The translations under genes were made by a program, and so were the position numbers. 64,000 bases of DNA. Origin: Eonycteris spelaea. Its lineage: Eukaryota; Chordata; Mammalia; Chiroptera; Pteropodidae. The stretch lies in contig PUFA01000223.1 of the NCBI GenBank assembly GCA_003508835.1, positions 1,550,001 to 1,614,000 of the forward strand, in the 5' to 3' direction. Within the stretch, counting starts at the first letter, position 1. Every line of letters starts with the position of its first letter. This document shows, piece after piece, positions 10,261 through 21,790 of this stretch. The notes beneath the pieces are model-generated. The model worked only from the letters and a program-made list of their open reading frames with translations. It searched no databases and was not told the origin of the DNA.

Positions 10261-11474
10261 CTCTTTAACACCAGACCAGCCCTGTGGTGGTGATGGGGCC
10301 CCGGGGTGGCCATTCTTGGGGGGCAGCCATGTCAGGGAGGGGGGTGGCCAGGTACCCAAACAGGAGCCAGAGCCATGTGCTGCCCACTGGGACACAGTCG
10401 TCCAGGCCTCAGGAGAGAGCCAGACGTGGCCTGGAGGCACAGCCGGTGTCTTCTCCAGGTCATCTGGGTCTCTGCTCTGGGGCCAGGCCCCTCACAGCTC
10501 CCCGCTGGCTCTTGACTGTGCTATAAAACACAGGCTTTGGACTGAGTGTCTCAGAAACACTTGTGGGCCCAGGAAAGCGGGGAGGGGCAGGTTGACAGGA
10601 AGGGACCACCAGGAGGGAGGCGGGGCTGGTTTAGGTGTGTCTGAGGTATGGCGACCAGCCCAGGACCCTGTGTGGTGACCTCACAGAGATGGCTTCTGGG
10701 TTCCCCCTTGGCAGAGGGCAGGAGAGGGAGCGTGAGGGCCATGAGGGTGAGGATGACCTGTGGACACCCAGGCCTCCGAGGGCAAGGGTCAGAGAGCCTT
10801 GGTCTCGGGCGGCCTCAGCCCTCACTCCCATCCTGGGCCAGGTGTGGTTAACCCAGCAGCTGCATCTCAGAACCCTGCTCACGCTCCAGGCAGCCCCTCC
10901 CGCCCAATCGGAACTGGCCACTGAGCTGAAGCTATGCGCTGTCTCAGCAGGGACAGAGGGGCTGCCTGCTAGGCCTCAGGGTCCTTACTCCTGACACCCC
11001 TGAGGAGACTGTGCCAGGTGGGGCTGTGACCATAACCTGAGTGAGCAGGAGGTGGTTGGACTAGGGATGGCAGCGGGGGGTAGGGGGTGGCTGAGAGCAA
11101 AGGGGCAGTCGGGGTCCCCTCAGGGAGAAAGGAGCCTGGAGAGGCCGCAGACTTGTAGGGGTGGAGCCCTCTCTTCTGGGTGCCATACCCCTGGAGGGGC
11201 TGTCCAGCGAGCCCCGAGGTGGCCCTCCAGGGGGTCACCTTCACCGGGAGGTCCCAGCTGGAGGCTGTGCAGGAGATCAGCGGACGCAGCCTTGGGTCCA
11301 CAGGACAGGCACACGCACACGCTGCCTGGGGCAGGGCGGGAGGAAGAGGGGCAGAGACAGCGATGGGGTGCAGAGAGGTGGCATTTCTGACACACTCCCA
11401 GGTGGCACCTAACCCACAGGCCATCGAGAACCACATTTGGAGCAGAAGACCCTAGACTGCACCTCTGCGTGCTG
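10261..11474. other. GC-rich unique sequence without recognisable gene
   Basis: Multiple overlapping open frames lie on both strands, with Pro/Gly/Arg/Ser-rich translations and no domains. No interspersed repeat is recognisable. Confidence 0.45.
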
Positions 11475-11600
11475 GGGCCCGGGAGCTAGCAGGCTTGGCG
11501 AAGGAGGTGACAGGGAGCAGGGCCCTGGCAGGTGGTTGGGCCCGGGAGCTAGCAGGCTTGGCGAAGGAGGTGACAGGGAGCAGGGCCCTGGCAGGTGGCT
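11475..11600. repeat. 63-bp tandem duplication (2 copies, one mismatch)
   Basis: The unit beginning gggcccgggagctagcaggc occupies 11,475-11,537 and again 11,538-11,600. The only difference I see is T/C at 11,536 versus 11,599. Near identity implies a recent duplication or a length-variable minisatellite. The minus-strand open frame through it carries a 21-residue repeat for the same reason. Confidence 0.95.
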
Positions 11601-11700
11601 GGTGGACACCTGGTAGGCATCTGTGGGTACCTCCGGGCACCTGTGGGAGCCCGTCAGTACCTGGTTAGCACCTGGCAGGCATCTGGACCACCCCAGCACC
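11601..11700. repeat. Degenerate CACCTG-rich minisatellite-like tract
   Basis: Segments such as cacctggtaggcatctg and cacctggcaggcatctg recur with other 'acctg' units between them, giving an irregular array adjoining the 63-bp duplication. The two probably belong to one unstable locus. Confidence 0.5.
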
Positions 11701-12334
11701 TGTCTCCTTGCTAAATGAGCCACATGGAGTAAGTTAAGACAGAGTTCTCAGGTTCTGCGCCTCCCCACAAAGGTCTGCGAGCCACACAGGGCGATGGACA
11801 CTCGCATCCCTTTAATTCATCTTTTATGGCCGAGTTCCACTTGGTTCGTTTAAGCTCCAGGACCCTCTCCCCACCTGCGTGGCTCCATGGCCCTGTGCGG
11901 TGGGAGCCCCTGCAATGTGGGAAGGGAGAGGCTAATTAGAAGGAGGCGAGGGGGGGCTGGGGCTGGGCTGCCGCTGGCGGGGATGGGTTTCGCAGGGCAC
12001 TGACTGGCCCGCACAGGGCGTTTTCTGCCTGTGTGGTCCCACCCCCCCCTACCAGCGCCCTCTCTGGTCTTGGGCAGGTGACCTCCCACCCGCCCCAACG
12101 TACCCAGACCACTGATGACCTCTTTCCCCGGTAAACGTCGAGGTGCTACTTTTTCGTAGCAGGCATCGGCACAGCAGTGAGCACAGAAGAGGGGCAGCAC
12201 CCCGCGACACCCACAACAAGCCTCGTGGGCGCCTTGGGCCTGGGTGGGAAGTGTGAACACGCATATGAGAGTGCAAACTCGTTCCCACGGTGGTGGGCGT
12301 GCTGGCCGGCACCGCCCGCCCTCCAGGCCCAGGC
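11701..12334. other. Unique sequence without recognisable gene
   Basis: Nothing beyond overlapping GC-driven open frames is seen. I could not assign any part of it to a repeat family. Confidence 0.4.
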
Positions 12335-12356
12335 GGGGGGGGGGGGGGGGGGGGGG
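12335..12356. repeat. G22 homopolymer
   Basis: Twenty-two consecutive G residues are followed by further G-rich sequence. Such runs can form G-quadruplexes and are prone to polymerase slippage and sequencing error, so the stated length may be unreliable. Confidence 0.9.
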
Positions 12357-12600
12357 CCGGGGAGGGGCGGCAAGGCCGATGGGGCGGGGCCAGCTGGGGG
12401 CGGGGCGGGCTTCTCTGAGGAGGCCACATTGGACCGGGGATCTGAGTTAGGCGAGGGAGAGAGCCGGGAGCACCTGTGGGGACCAGTGGTCCACGCAGAG
12501 GGAGGGGCCTGAGCGGCAGGTGAGGCTGAAGGGCCCAGGCGGAGAGGAGGTGAGTGCGGTGGGCGGTGGGGACTTTAAGCCAAGCCGTGCCATGACCTGT
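12357..12600. other. G-rich segment with GGGCGGGG boxes
   Basis: Several GC-box-like elements (ggggcggggc, ggcggggcgggc) occur between 12,380 and 12,412, and a donor-like gag|gtgagtgcgg sits at about 12,550. It could be a weak GC-box promoter with a non-coding exon, or simply G-rich sequence next to the G run. Evidence is thin. Confidence 0.25.
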
Positions 12601-15187
12601 TCGTGTGCTAAAACGGACTCCTGCCCCTGATCCCGGGGTTTTCCGCTCTCTGGCTACAAGAGAGGAAATCGCTTTTTGTGGTTTCAGCGAGGTCCTCCGA
12701 CGTTCTTGCTTTGCCTTAAAACGGTGATGAGTAACGTCGGTGTTTTGAGTCTGTCACTAGCGCAGCTCCAGCACCCGGTTCTGCCGCCTCTGCGTCCGAC
12801 CCCGGCCTCACGAGCGCCCGCAGTGCGGCATCCCCCGGAACAGAGATCGGCAGCGTTCTGCTCTGGTTCGAGACCGGCGGTATTAACTAGGCTGTGACGG
12901 CCTGCAGGGCCACGAGTGAGTCACCCCCGGCCGTGATGCGTCTTCATGACCAGCTGGCCTGAGGAGCACTGGATCCAAATCCCCTTCAGGGCCTGCGTCC
13001 CCGGACCTCCCCCCACCCAGCACCCACTGTCCTCCAGCTGGGTCCCCAGGGAACAAACTTCCACCTCGAAGTTGTTCTCAGAAGGGACACCGCAGGCAGA
13101 GAAGCAGGACGGGGTAGAGCGAGGATGTGCGGGTAATGCAGGTGGGATCGGCCAGTCCCACGGGGGCCTCCGGCGTGGGCGTGGCCTTTTCTGTCTGTTT
13201 GGCAGGAGGCAGGGTCGGGGCCTTTGGGCACCCAGCACGTCCGGATCAGGTCGTCGGGTGGCGATGCCTGCGGGCTGCCCTGTGCCATGCTGGGGTGTGG
13301 TCTGGAGGGGCCGATCCCCAGAAGGACTGCGACGTCGGCACCAGGCTCCCAGCAGCGGGGATGGCGCTTGTCCTGCTGGCAGAGGGACGTGCAGCGTGGC
13401 GTCCGCCCGCTCTGCACCTGTGCTCGACCTTCAGGTGGGGACAGCCGGTGGGTCGTCTGGAGAAAGTCTGCGCTCAGGAGGGGTGAGGCACCCAGGCGGG
13501 AATGTGGAGTGATCAGGGCAAAGGTGACCTGTGAACCATGAGACCGGGCACCGCGGGGGTGCAGCTGGGGCCGGGTCTCGTTTAGATCCTGGGGAGGAGC
13601 ATGCCCAGAAGGAGCCAGAGGGGTGCCAGGAGCCAGAGAAGGGCGTGACCACAGAGGGGCGAGGTCACGTGGGTCAGTGCCCTGGGAGGGCCGGGCAGGC
13701 AGGAGTGGGTGTCCACGGCCTTGCCCTGCCAGCGTGGGGGTCATCTGCTGACCAGCATTGCTGTCCACTGACCACCTGGTTGTTCACGTTTCCGCCACGG
13801 CCCCAGGGGGGGTCCTCCCTGACCCAAAGGGCCTCAGGCCTGGCCCCTGGGTCTGCTCTGACCTCTGTCATCTTGAAGGCCCCTGGAAGAGGCCCCAGTG
13901 TCCAATGCAGACAGGTGGTGAGGGGAGCACGGCTCCGTCCTCAGCCCGGAGGACTTCCGGTGGCCTTCACAGGGCACAGAGGATGTCTGTCTGTCCCCTC
14001 ACCGTCGTGGTCAGGGACATGAGAGCTGAGGACCCCAGGGCTCCGCCCAATCACACTCCAGCAGCAGAGCGAGGCCCGCTCCGTGCGGGGCCCACGGGCC
14101 TGCCAGCCCAGCACTCACGGGGGCGGGACCAGGAAGGAGCTGGCCCCTCTCTGCCGTCCTCAGGACGCGGGCTCTGCCGAAGGGGAACAGAAATTTCGGG
14201 CTGCCCCTCAGGACTTCTCACTCCGAGAGAGAAGGTCCTCCTGGGGACATTTTGTTCGGCCAGTCTGGAGCAAATGCTCTTTAAAACCGAAGCCCCACAA
14301 GACCACCGAGTTCGTAATGCAGCTCTGGCCCCCGGCCAGCACCTCACAGTTCACAGTGCGCCCGGTCTGTTTCTGCAGGGAGCCGGGCTCTGTCCTCTGT
14401 CCTTGAGTTTCTGGTCTGTTTTTCCGTCTGCCCCAGCCCCGTGGCGCTGACACCTGCCTCCTTCCTGGGGGGCCCTTACGTGTTTGCAGCCCTCTGCTCT
14501 CTGCTCTCGCTGGGTGCCAGCCAACTGTTTTCCATTCGACACCCTGAAGTTAGAATGAGCGTGGAGGGCTGCGTGAGCCACAGACGCACCAGTGCGGGCC
14601 GTGCCGACGTGGCCGCCGGTGATCACAGTGCAGCGCGCGAGCGATCGCACCCTGGGTGCCGTGTCATCAGCCCTGATCGCTCCGTCTTCTCAGCCCAGGG
14701 GGGCTGCACGGCGATTGTTCTCGGACCTTCCAAGCGTGTGTGAGATGGATCAGCCGCAGCCTGTAATCACCGTGGGCGCGCGTGACGCACGGCGGGCAAG
14801 TCAACATGGGGTCGCCACGTGCACGTGAGCAAGACCAAAGCCCCAGGTCGTGCAGCCAGGGTGGGAGGGGACGGCCAGCCCCCAGGACGTGGCCCGGCGG
14901 CGCGCTGCTCAGGCCGAGGCAGCGGCGGGAGCACAGAGCCGGGCGCGAGGCCTCTGTCTGGTCGTCTGGTCTTGTTTGCCCGAAGCCCGCTGTGGGCCTG
15001 AGCGGGCCGCACCGGGGGAGGGGGAGGCACCGTCTCGCCTCGGGGGGGGGGGGTGGCCGCTTCCTGGAGGGCGGCGTGTGAGGAGACACTTAGAGCACAA
15101 CGTGAAGACCACAGCGAAAGGCGCGACGCGCACCTGAAATCCCGGAGGACAGAGGGCGCCACTGTGGGCAGGCGCTGGGGCAGCTCT
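12601..15187. other. Long GC-rich unique block without recognisable gene
   Basis: Open frames up to 260 codons on both strands overlap and carry no domain. CpG is locally dense around 14,590-15,060. No repeat is clear except possible L2-like wording near 13,600. A G10 run is present at about 15,042. I found no exon with two convincing splice sites. Confidence 0.4.
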
Positions 15188-15250
15188 GGGAGGAGGTGGC
15201 ACTTGCGTGGGGTCTTGAAGGGTGAACAGGAGTTTGGTAAGAGGAAGTGA
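15188..15250 (-). repeat. L2 fragment
   Basis: 'gggaggaggtggcacttgcg' then 'tggggtcttgaagggtgaac' parallels the reverse complement of the L2 3' region ('ggaggtgacatttgagctgagacctgaaggatga'). L2 is an inactive mammalian LINE. The copy is GC-shifted. Confidence 0.55.
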
Positions 15251-16879
15251 GGTGGGGGCGGGCCCCGCGAGCGGAACCCCCGCTCTCGTGTCTGAAGCCG
15301 CAGGTCCCGCGCTCTCCTCGGCTCCGATCCTGCTGTCCTTCCAGCCAGGGAGCGAAGAATCCCCAGGCTGCTCTGAGCACGGACTCTGCCACCTGCTGCG
15401 AAGACAGTCGTCACGAACGCGCTGGGCTCAGCACGCTGCGTGAGGGTCACAGGGCGGAGGAGGGCGCCGAGGGGGCCAGGGCCGTTCCACCTGCAGGGTG
15501 GCCAGCTCAGAGTGGAGCCACAGGCCTGCCCAGCTCCGAGGGCGTCCTGAGACGCGGGTGCTGGAGAAAAGGAGACCGGCCGCCCAAGGTCAGCAGAGAG
15601 AAAGCCAAGGACACAGGGAGAATGGTGACATGGGCCACACTGGGCCTGTGCCTTCAGCAGCGGAGCAGAGGTGTGCATGGCAGGGACCTGCTGCTGGTCC
15701 CCCGTGTGAGCTGGAGGAACCCTCAGGTGGCCCTGGCCGGGGGCGGAAGGGAGCTGCTTGGGACGTGCTGGGGTGAGGAGAAGCAGAGCCGAGGGAGCGT
15801 GGGGGGAGCGTGGGGGGATCGTGGGGAGCAGGTGTGCAGTGGGGCCTCGCGGAAGGCCGCTCACGGGGCTGGGCCAGCCGTGGAGGGTCCTGCTCCAGAG
15901 CTTGGTTTGGCATGGAAGGTGATGGAGCCAGCAAAGGGCGTGGGGCGGGGCATGGGGGGCGGTGCGCCCCCGAGGGCCGGCAGTAGGAGCTGCTCTCCCC
16001 CCAGCACCCAGCTGGAGTACGCGGCCAGGCCGTGTCCCGGTGGCACCAGTGGCCACCTGGGCCACGGTGAATCCAGGTTAACGGGTCTACGGGAACAGGG
16101 CACTCTAAAAGCAAGCTAAACTTCATCGTCCCGAGTTAAAGACGGAAGCAGTGCGCGTCTCCGGAGAATTAGCCATTCAGAAATGCTTCCGCAGCTTCGG
16201 CCTGAAAGGGCGGGGTCCCCTTTCACCTCAGAGGACCTCAGGAGAACAGGACGCTGGGCTCTTGGCATCGGGCTGGCGAGGAGCTGACTGCCCCCATGCT
16301 GGGCTCTGCCCCTGGCTCTGCCTCCACAGTCCGCCAGGTGACTCGTGCCCGCCCCCTACCCCAGGTCGGGTGGACGGCAGCGGCTGGCGGCACACGAGCA
16401 GGTGGCAGAACGACGTGGAGAAAGATGGTCTGTGCCCTCGGAGGCGGCATCCACGTGCAAAAGCCGTGCAAGGACTTCGTCATGTGGCTGCGCAACCGGT
16501 CCCCTTTCGCCTGAGGACATGCTCCAGGACTCCTGAGTGGGGCGCCATGCCATGGATGAGGCGATGGGCGGTGAGGCCAACTCACCCCGGCCAAGTGCCC
16601 GAACCCCCACACTGCACCCACGAGGCTGCTGGGGACAGCGCCGGAGAGCCGGGCGAAGAGGGAGGATGGGCGCTGGCATCAGGGGGAGCGGAGACCTCGG
16701 AGGGGCAGGTGCGTTCCCAGGGGAATGTTTCAATAACCAGGAAGCTGCTTCGTAGAGAGTGAGGCTGCCGGCTGCTCGGTGTCCTCCCCAGTGCCACAGA
16801 TGGCGCTCGCTGGTGGCGGACAGAGTCACTGCTGCCCGCTTGCAGAGAGGTGTGGGGCAGACAGGAAGTACTGTTCCCG
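15251..16879. other. GC-rich unique block, includes a small G-rich tandem repeat
   Basis: At 15,791-15,829 the motif gagcgtggggg or gatcgtgggg repeats about three times. A 432-codon minus-strand frame (14,767-16,065) and a 290-codon plus-strand frame (15,247-16,119) overlap here. Their mutual overlap and biased composition argue against either being real. Nothing else is assigned. Confidence 0.45.
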
Positions 16880-17090
16880 AGGCCTTGCCCAGGTACTTAT
16901 TTATGAACGCATTACAAACATACGGTTTCCCACGCTGGTCGAGGGTAATGATTTTCATAATTACTCGTGTTTAGAAATACTTTCGTGCAAAGAAGTAAAT
17001 ATGTCTCCTGCTGAGGACAGAAACCGTTTCCCCTCCATAATTAGTGAGCGTTTCTTCAACCAAAGCCTGAAATTACTTTTGGTTCCTCGG
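16880..17090. other. AT-rich island with homeodomain-type motifs
   Basis: An abrupt AT-rich, low-CpG patch in GC-rich DNA contains TAATTA- and ATAATTA-type cores (around 16,956-16,963 and 17,036-17,042) and 'tacttatttatgaacgcatt'. It does not match a known repeat to me. Such islands are frequently conserved developmental enhancers, which is inference and untested here. Confidence 0.3.
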
Positions 17091-17687
17091 GGGCAGCAGG
17101 GGACAGGGAGGCAGGGGCGGGGTCGGCCTGTGGCCTTCTTGGTCTCGTGCGCCTGGGCTCTCGCTGGTTCCCGCCCCACAGCCCGACTCCCACACGCTGC
17201 CCTTCGGTGCTGGCCGGGCCCTGGGCAGGCTCAGCCCAGACCTGTCCTCTGTCCTTCAGAGGGTCCGGCAGCCCCAGCTCTCCTGGAACCCTCGTAGCAA
17301 GGCCACATGGGCACTCTAGGCCTGAGAGCAGCCCTCTCCTGGCTGACCAGTCCCCGCCTGCTCCAGCCACCTGCCTTAGGTCGTCCTCCAGTGTCTCCGC
17401 CATTTCCTGTGCACATCTGACCCATCGCGTCCCCAACAGGTGTCTCTGCCGCCGCTGGTGTCCACAGCAGGAGTCTCCGAACAGGCGGGGTGATGCGGGG
17501 ACAGCGAGATGAGCTGAGTGAAAGAGGCAGGTGGTTTCCAAGGCTCTGGCCTTTATTCTTGGACGATGTCTTTTCTAACTTGGGGGGTAAAATCTTTTTT
17601 TTAATGGATTGGTGGGCATTTATGGTTTAAATAGAGTCATTTTTTGCTCCTTCCTAAGGTCCCGTGTTTGTTTTCCAGATCAGCACC
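17091..17687. other. Unique sequence without recognisable gene
   Basis: The sequence is GC-rich to about 17,520, then a T-rich stretch follows (17,550-17,650). No repeat or exon is assigned. Confidence 0.35.
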
Positions 17688-18038
17688 ACGCGCATGTGCA
17701 TGCGTGCATGAGTGTGCACAGGGGAGGTGGAAGGAGGCCTTAGGTCAGTGATTGGCCGGATCTGGACTTGGGACCACAGGCCCATCATGTGACCCCTGAC
17801 TGTAGAGCCACCGCTGGAGCTGGCTGCTAGGTCTCGGCAGCATGGACCCAGCCTTGGGGACCCCGGTTGGCTGGACAGGCCACCACTTTCCTGCGTCCAT
17901 TGCATGAAGTGGGGCAGCGACGGTGGCAGCTCCTTGGGAGGAGGACATGTGTCTGTCAGCGGTCTGGCATGTGGTGAGTGCCGCACGCATGCACGTGCAC
18001 ATGTGTGTGCACACGTGTACACACGCACTCGTGTGTGC
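17688..18038. repeat. Two short alternating CA/TG/CG tracts
   Basis: Alternating purine-pyrimidine runs lie at 17,688-17,720 (cgcgcatgtgcatgcgtgca) and 17,983-18,038 (gcacgcatgcacgtgcacat and onward), with unique sequence between. Alternating CA/CG steps favour Z-DNA. They belong to a class of similar arrays that recurs across the window. Confidence 0.75.
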
Positions 18039-18199
18039 CGTGGGAGCAGGGACACCCCGGCTGCTGTGCCCGGGAGTTCACTCTCTGGCGTCTGAAGGTG
18101 AGATCGAGGGAGGGGCCCTCGCCCAGCTGGGAGGACTGGGGTGTCCTGGGGCCTGCAGACCCCGCTCCCTCCGCTCCCACCCCTGGCGGCATTGGTCCG

Positions 18200-18420
18200 C
18201 GGCTCTTGGTAAATAAATGCCGGGCCTGAGCTCTGACACGTCTGCCGGCAAGCCACGCCCCTGCGGCCGTGGAAACCGTTTCTCCAGCATTTCGAGAAAC
18301 ACCTTCCTGTTCTTGCTTGACATTTTTATTTTCCAGGAGCAACTTCTGACGACCCTGGAGTCTGCGTGTGGTACAAGTACCTCTGGCCGCCCTCCGGCCA
18401 CGCTGCCCACTTCTGCGCGG
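18200..18420 (+). other. Balanced-composition patch with an acceptor-like site
   Basis: 'catttttattttccag|gagc' at 18,336/18,337 is a strong 3' splice-site match, followed by an in-frame open stretch to a TGA at about 18,421-18,423. The translation (EQLLTTLESACGT, then Ser/Pro/Arg-rich) has no recognised domain and no good downstream donor. It could be a terminal exon, but chance is more likely. Confidence 0.15.
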
Positions 18421-18423
18421 TGA

Positions 18424-19476
18424 CCACGCGTTCCCTCTCGTTCCGGTCCACGGGCTCACGAGGTGTATGTGGAAGGGCCGCCTGCTGTCTTCACCGAGTC
18501 TGCTCCCGCAGGGGCCCCGGAGAGCGAGGTCCCCACCCGCCCCGCAGCGCCCACGGCCGGGACAAGGGCGTGAGGGGGCTGTGCGCGTGAGCACGGGGTG
18601 AGAGCCGGTGAAGCGCGGTGCCCGCTGCCTCCTGCGCCCCAGCGGAAGGTGCCGGCTTAGCAAGACCGGCGGTTCCAGGCTGGATTTCGAGCCCGCGCTC
18701 TTGTCGAGTGAGCACAGTGACAGGACTGCACGTGTGACGTCCATCCTGGGAGTCCGCTGCGTGCTCCGAGTGCCGGGCACACTGTCAGCATGGCGGGCCC
18801 TTCTGAGCTGGCCCCGCAGCTTACCCAGTGGTGTGCGGTGTTTCCGTCAGCCCCCGGGTGGGGCTACAGTGGCGAGTGCGGGTGTCATATTTGTAAATGT
18901 GTAAGGAAATCTCCGCTCTGTCGACTCTGCTTCTCAATGTCAGGACATTGCCGCCAAACCTGTCACCTCGTCCCGAGGCCACAGGGCGAGGTCTCCACGC
19001 TGAGCGCTGAGCCCAGGGTCTCGCAGCTGCTAATTCTGCTTCACGCCAGATGAGCAGAGACTGAATCCCGTGGCTGGTGCGAAAAGTCGGTGTCGAGTTT
19101 GGACAATGGTCACAAATACGTCTGCGTAAGAGGACGCCCCTCTCTTCCGGTGTCCTTCTCCTCTGACCCGACTTTGGAAGTCACAGCGACACGATGGTGA
19201 CACTGAGGATGGCTCACCGGGGACCCTTTTTTCATCCCTCTGCTCGTCCTCACATCCCTCAGGCTTCTGTCCACGCATCCGATTGCCACCGATAAAGCAT
19301 TTGTTCGGCAAATGCTTTCTAAGACCCGACAGGGAGACAGGCAGCCGTTTGCTTCTAAAGATCCAGAATGTTCCAGGCTTAGTTCTTCCCTGCAAAGGAC
19401 TCGCTGTTTCCTGCAGGAATCGGACAGGCACACAAATAACCCCAGTCTAATGAGATAAGAACACAGATGGCTCAGA
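18424..19476. other. Unique sequence without recognisable gene
   Basis: The sequence is GC-rich to about 18,880 and then balanced. Open frames of 104-133 codons occur on the minus strand, but none has a domain. No repeat is assigned. Confidence 0.35.
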
Positions 19477-19492
19477 GTTAGGGTTAGGGTTA
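19477..19492. repeat. Interstitial telomere-like (TTAGGG) remnant
   Basis: The string gttagggttagggtta contains two full TTAGGG units plus partial ones. It is short enough to be chance or a repair insertion. It is followed by an AT-rich stretch (19,493-19,585) that I could not assign. Confidence 0.6.
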
Positions 19493-19585
19493 CACATAAT
19501 TAAGGAAGCAGATGGGGAAATTCAAGTTAAAATTCAGTAAAATTTTAATTAAAAGATTATGTATTTTCACTCTAAGATCTTTTAA

Positions 19586-20392
19586 AGACGAGCTCAAATT
19601 TCACGCCCCTGCCTCCTCCCCAGTAAACACACAGTCCCAAACCTAATCTGCTTTGAGCCGCTTGGATCCCCTCCATCCAGCATCTGTGGTCCAGCCCTCC
19701 CTCGGCCCCTCCCTGCAGAGACTTGTCACACTTTCGCTGGCCCCTCAGGCAGCGCACAGAAAGCGGGCTGGGGAACTGAGGAGAGCGGGGGTGATGGAGG
19801 GAGCAGTGTGGCAGGGGCAGGGACCAGGCCTGCCAGCCCTCTGCCTCGGCTCCTGGGTGGTCCCAGACCTCCCATGGGCTCAGACCGTGTTCCTCCTGTG
19901 TGTGCCAGGTTGTCCCATTCAGGAAGCTCTCTTCACCCTGGAGGGAGAAGTCCCTGAGGTCCCCGGCCTCGACATGTCCCTGTGGCGCCAGGTGACACCC
20001 AACTGAGGGGACAGGGAGCACGGGAGCATCAAGGGGCCGCCGTCCCTCGGGCAGAGGTCCTCCAGGCCCAACGTGCTGGAGAGGGCGAGCAGACTGCCCT
20101 GCTCAGGTTTGGTGGTTGTCGTGTGGCCCTCCCTCCAGAGGATGTGGACATGAGCCCCTGAGGGCCTGGATCACAGAACATCCACTGCCCTCTGCACCAT
20201 CCTTGTGTTTGGGCCAGTCTGTGCTCCCCTGACCTTTGCAAGGTGCCCCGTCCCTACTCCAGGGAGACGCCAGCAGGCCAGCGCCACCAGCCCCTGGTCC
20301 AGCCGCCCTCAGGAACCCTGCGCACTGAGGCCTGTGAAATGCAAAAAGGCTCATCATAGTCAATGGATTCATCGATGAATCAGTTGATCAAT
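19586..20392. other. Unique GC-rich sequence without recognisable gene
   Basis: A 149-codon minus-strand frame and a 117-codon plus-strand frame overlap here. Neither shows a domain, signal peptide or splice context I trust. Confidence 0.35.
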
Positions 20393-20687
20393 GCTTCCAT
20401 CCAACCATCCATCCTTCCGTCTGTCTATCTACCATCCATCTGTTCACCCATTGTCTGTGTGCCTGCCTGCCCATCCATCCACCCAGCCACCCATCCATCC
20501 ACCCACACATCCACCTGTCCACCCATCACCCATCCATCCACCCACACACCCACTCACCGACCGATCACCCATCTATCCATCCATCCACCCATCCGTCCAC
20601 CCACCTACCCATCCACCCACCCACCCACCATCCATCCACCCATCCGTCCATCCATCCATCCATCCATCCATCCATCCATCCATCCAG
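20393..20687. repeat. (CATC)n / (CACC)n tetranucleotide microsatellite
   Basis: The array has nearly 300 bp of ccat/ccac/ccgt tetramers and is purest at 20,640-20,687 (catccatcc repeats). Interruptions accumulate towards the left. The 'HPSTHP' and 'GWMDGWMD' open frames that cover it are translations of the repeat, not genes. Confidence 0.95.
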
Positions 20688-21254
20688 CTCTCCAGCCACT
20701 CACACCAACTTCTTCAGCAAAAACTGGATTTACATTCTTAAGAGAGTGGCAGATGTTTAACCATGAAGCCCTCTCCACGTCTTCGAACACAACGTGCAGG
20801 GTTTTCAAAGTCCGGGAGAGACGTGGGAAAGGGCTGCCTTTTGTTGGACACCTGCTGCAGGTCTCCGTGACACTGGAAAACTGTGTTCTTTCTCTCGCAT
20901 GCGAATGACCAGCGTGGTTAAGGTCTGCATGTGGGTCAGCTTTCCTCCCCTCTTCACCCCCTCCTGGAGAAGAAACTCGAGCAGAGCAGGACTGGGAAAG
21001 AATGTTCGGGAGGGCCGGCCAGCACGTGACGGTGCTTCCAACACTTTGGTGCGAGTGGATCCACTGTGGTTTTGATGGCAGGCGGTGCTGAGAGGTCCTG
21101 ACTGTCCGAAGCTATTTCCCAGTGGGAAGCCCATCAGGGGAGTCCTCTGGGAACACACCACAGAAAGGAAAAGGTTGGCTCCGAAGCGCAGAAGGGACCG
21201 TGGCTGGGAATGAGATGGTGTGGCTCTCGCTGGGTGTGTCTTTTTGTTATTCAT
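20688..21254. other. Unique sequence without recognisable gene
   Basis: The sequence has mixed composition. A 149-codon minus-strand frame crosses it with no domain. No repeat is assigned. Confidence 0.35.
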
Positions 21255-21790
21255 GTTAGTTGTGCATTGCTGCGTAACGAATCACTGCCAACGTGGTGGC
21301 TGGAAACAACACATGATTGTTTCTGTGGTCAGGATCCTGGGCACAGCTCCGCGGGGTCCTCTGCTCGGGATCTCACAGGCTGCAGTCCAGGTGTCATTGG
21401 TGGGGCTGGCATCTCATCTGAAGGCCCGAGCGAGGCCGGATCTGCTTCCAGGCCCTCGGGATTGTCGGCGGCGTTCGGTTCCGTGGCTGCTGGGCTGAGG
21501 GCCTCAGGTCCTGGCTGGCTGTTGGCTGGGGCCGCCCTCAGCTCCGGGCCACGTGGGCCTCCCCGGCACAGGGCGCACGCAGGCCGAGGCGGCCACAGAG
21601 TGCCGGCAAGAGGAACCTGCTCGCTACGCGATCACGCCCATCGCCCTGGTTGTGTTCCCTTGGTCAGAAGCGGGTCCCAGGCCCCGGGGCCTGCCTGCAC
21701 TGCAGGAGAGAAGAGTCCTGGAGCGGGCACCAGCGGGCCGGGGGCGTGCGGGCCATTCAGAGACCGATGGCCGCGCCATTCACGCGCAAG
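21255..21790 (+). mobile_element. Ancient interspersed repeat, family not named
   Basis: The segment begins 'tgcattgctgcgtaacgaat' and continues with 'tggtggctggaaacaacaca', 'ctgtggtcaggatcctgggc', 'gctgggctgagggcctcagg' and 'gccacgtgggcctcc'. This matches a widespread mammalian element whose consensus I remember as 'tgctgtgtaacaaattaccccaaaacttagtggcttaaaacaac', then 'gactgagggcctcagttcct' and 'ccttgccacgtgggcctctc'. I am confident that it is an interspersed repeat but not of its class (LTR or DNA element). Its GC content has risen strongly. Confidence 0.7.

Noticed and set aside
14767..16065. 432-codon minus-strand open frame
   Set aside because: Pro/Arg/Ala-rich translation without a domain, overlapped by a 290-codon frame on the other strand, and it crosses an L2 fragment. 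It is a product of GC richness.
20391..20741. His/Pro/Ser/Thr-rich repeat protein
   Set aside because: It is the translation of the CATC tetranucleotide microsatellite.
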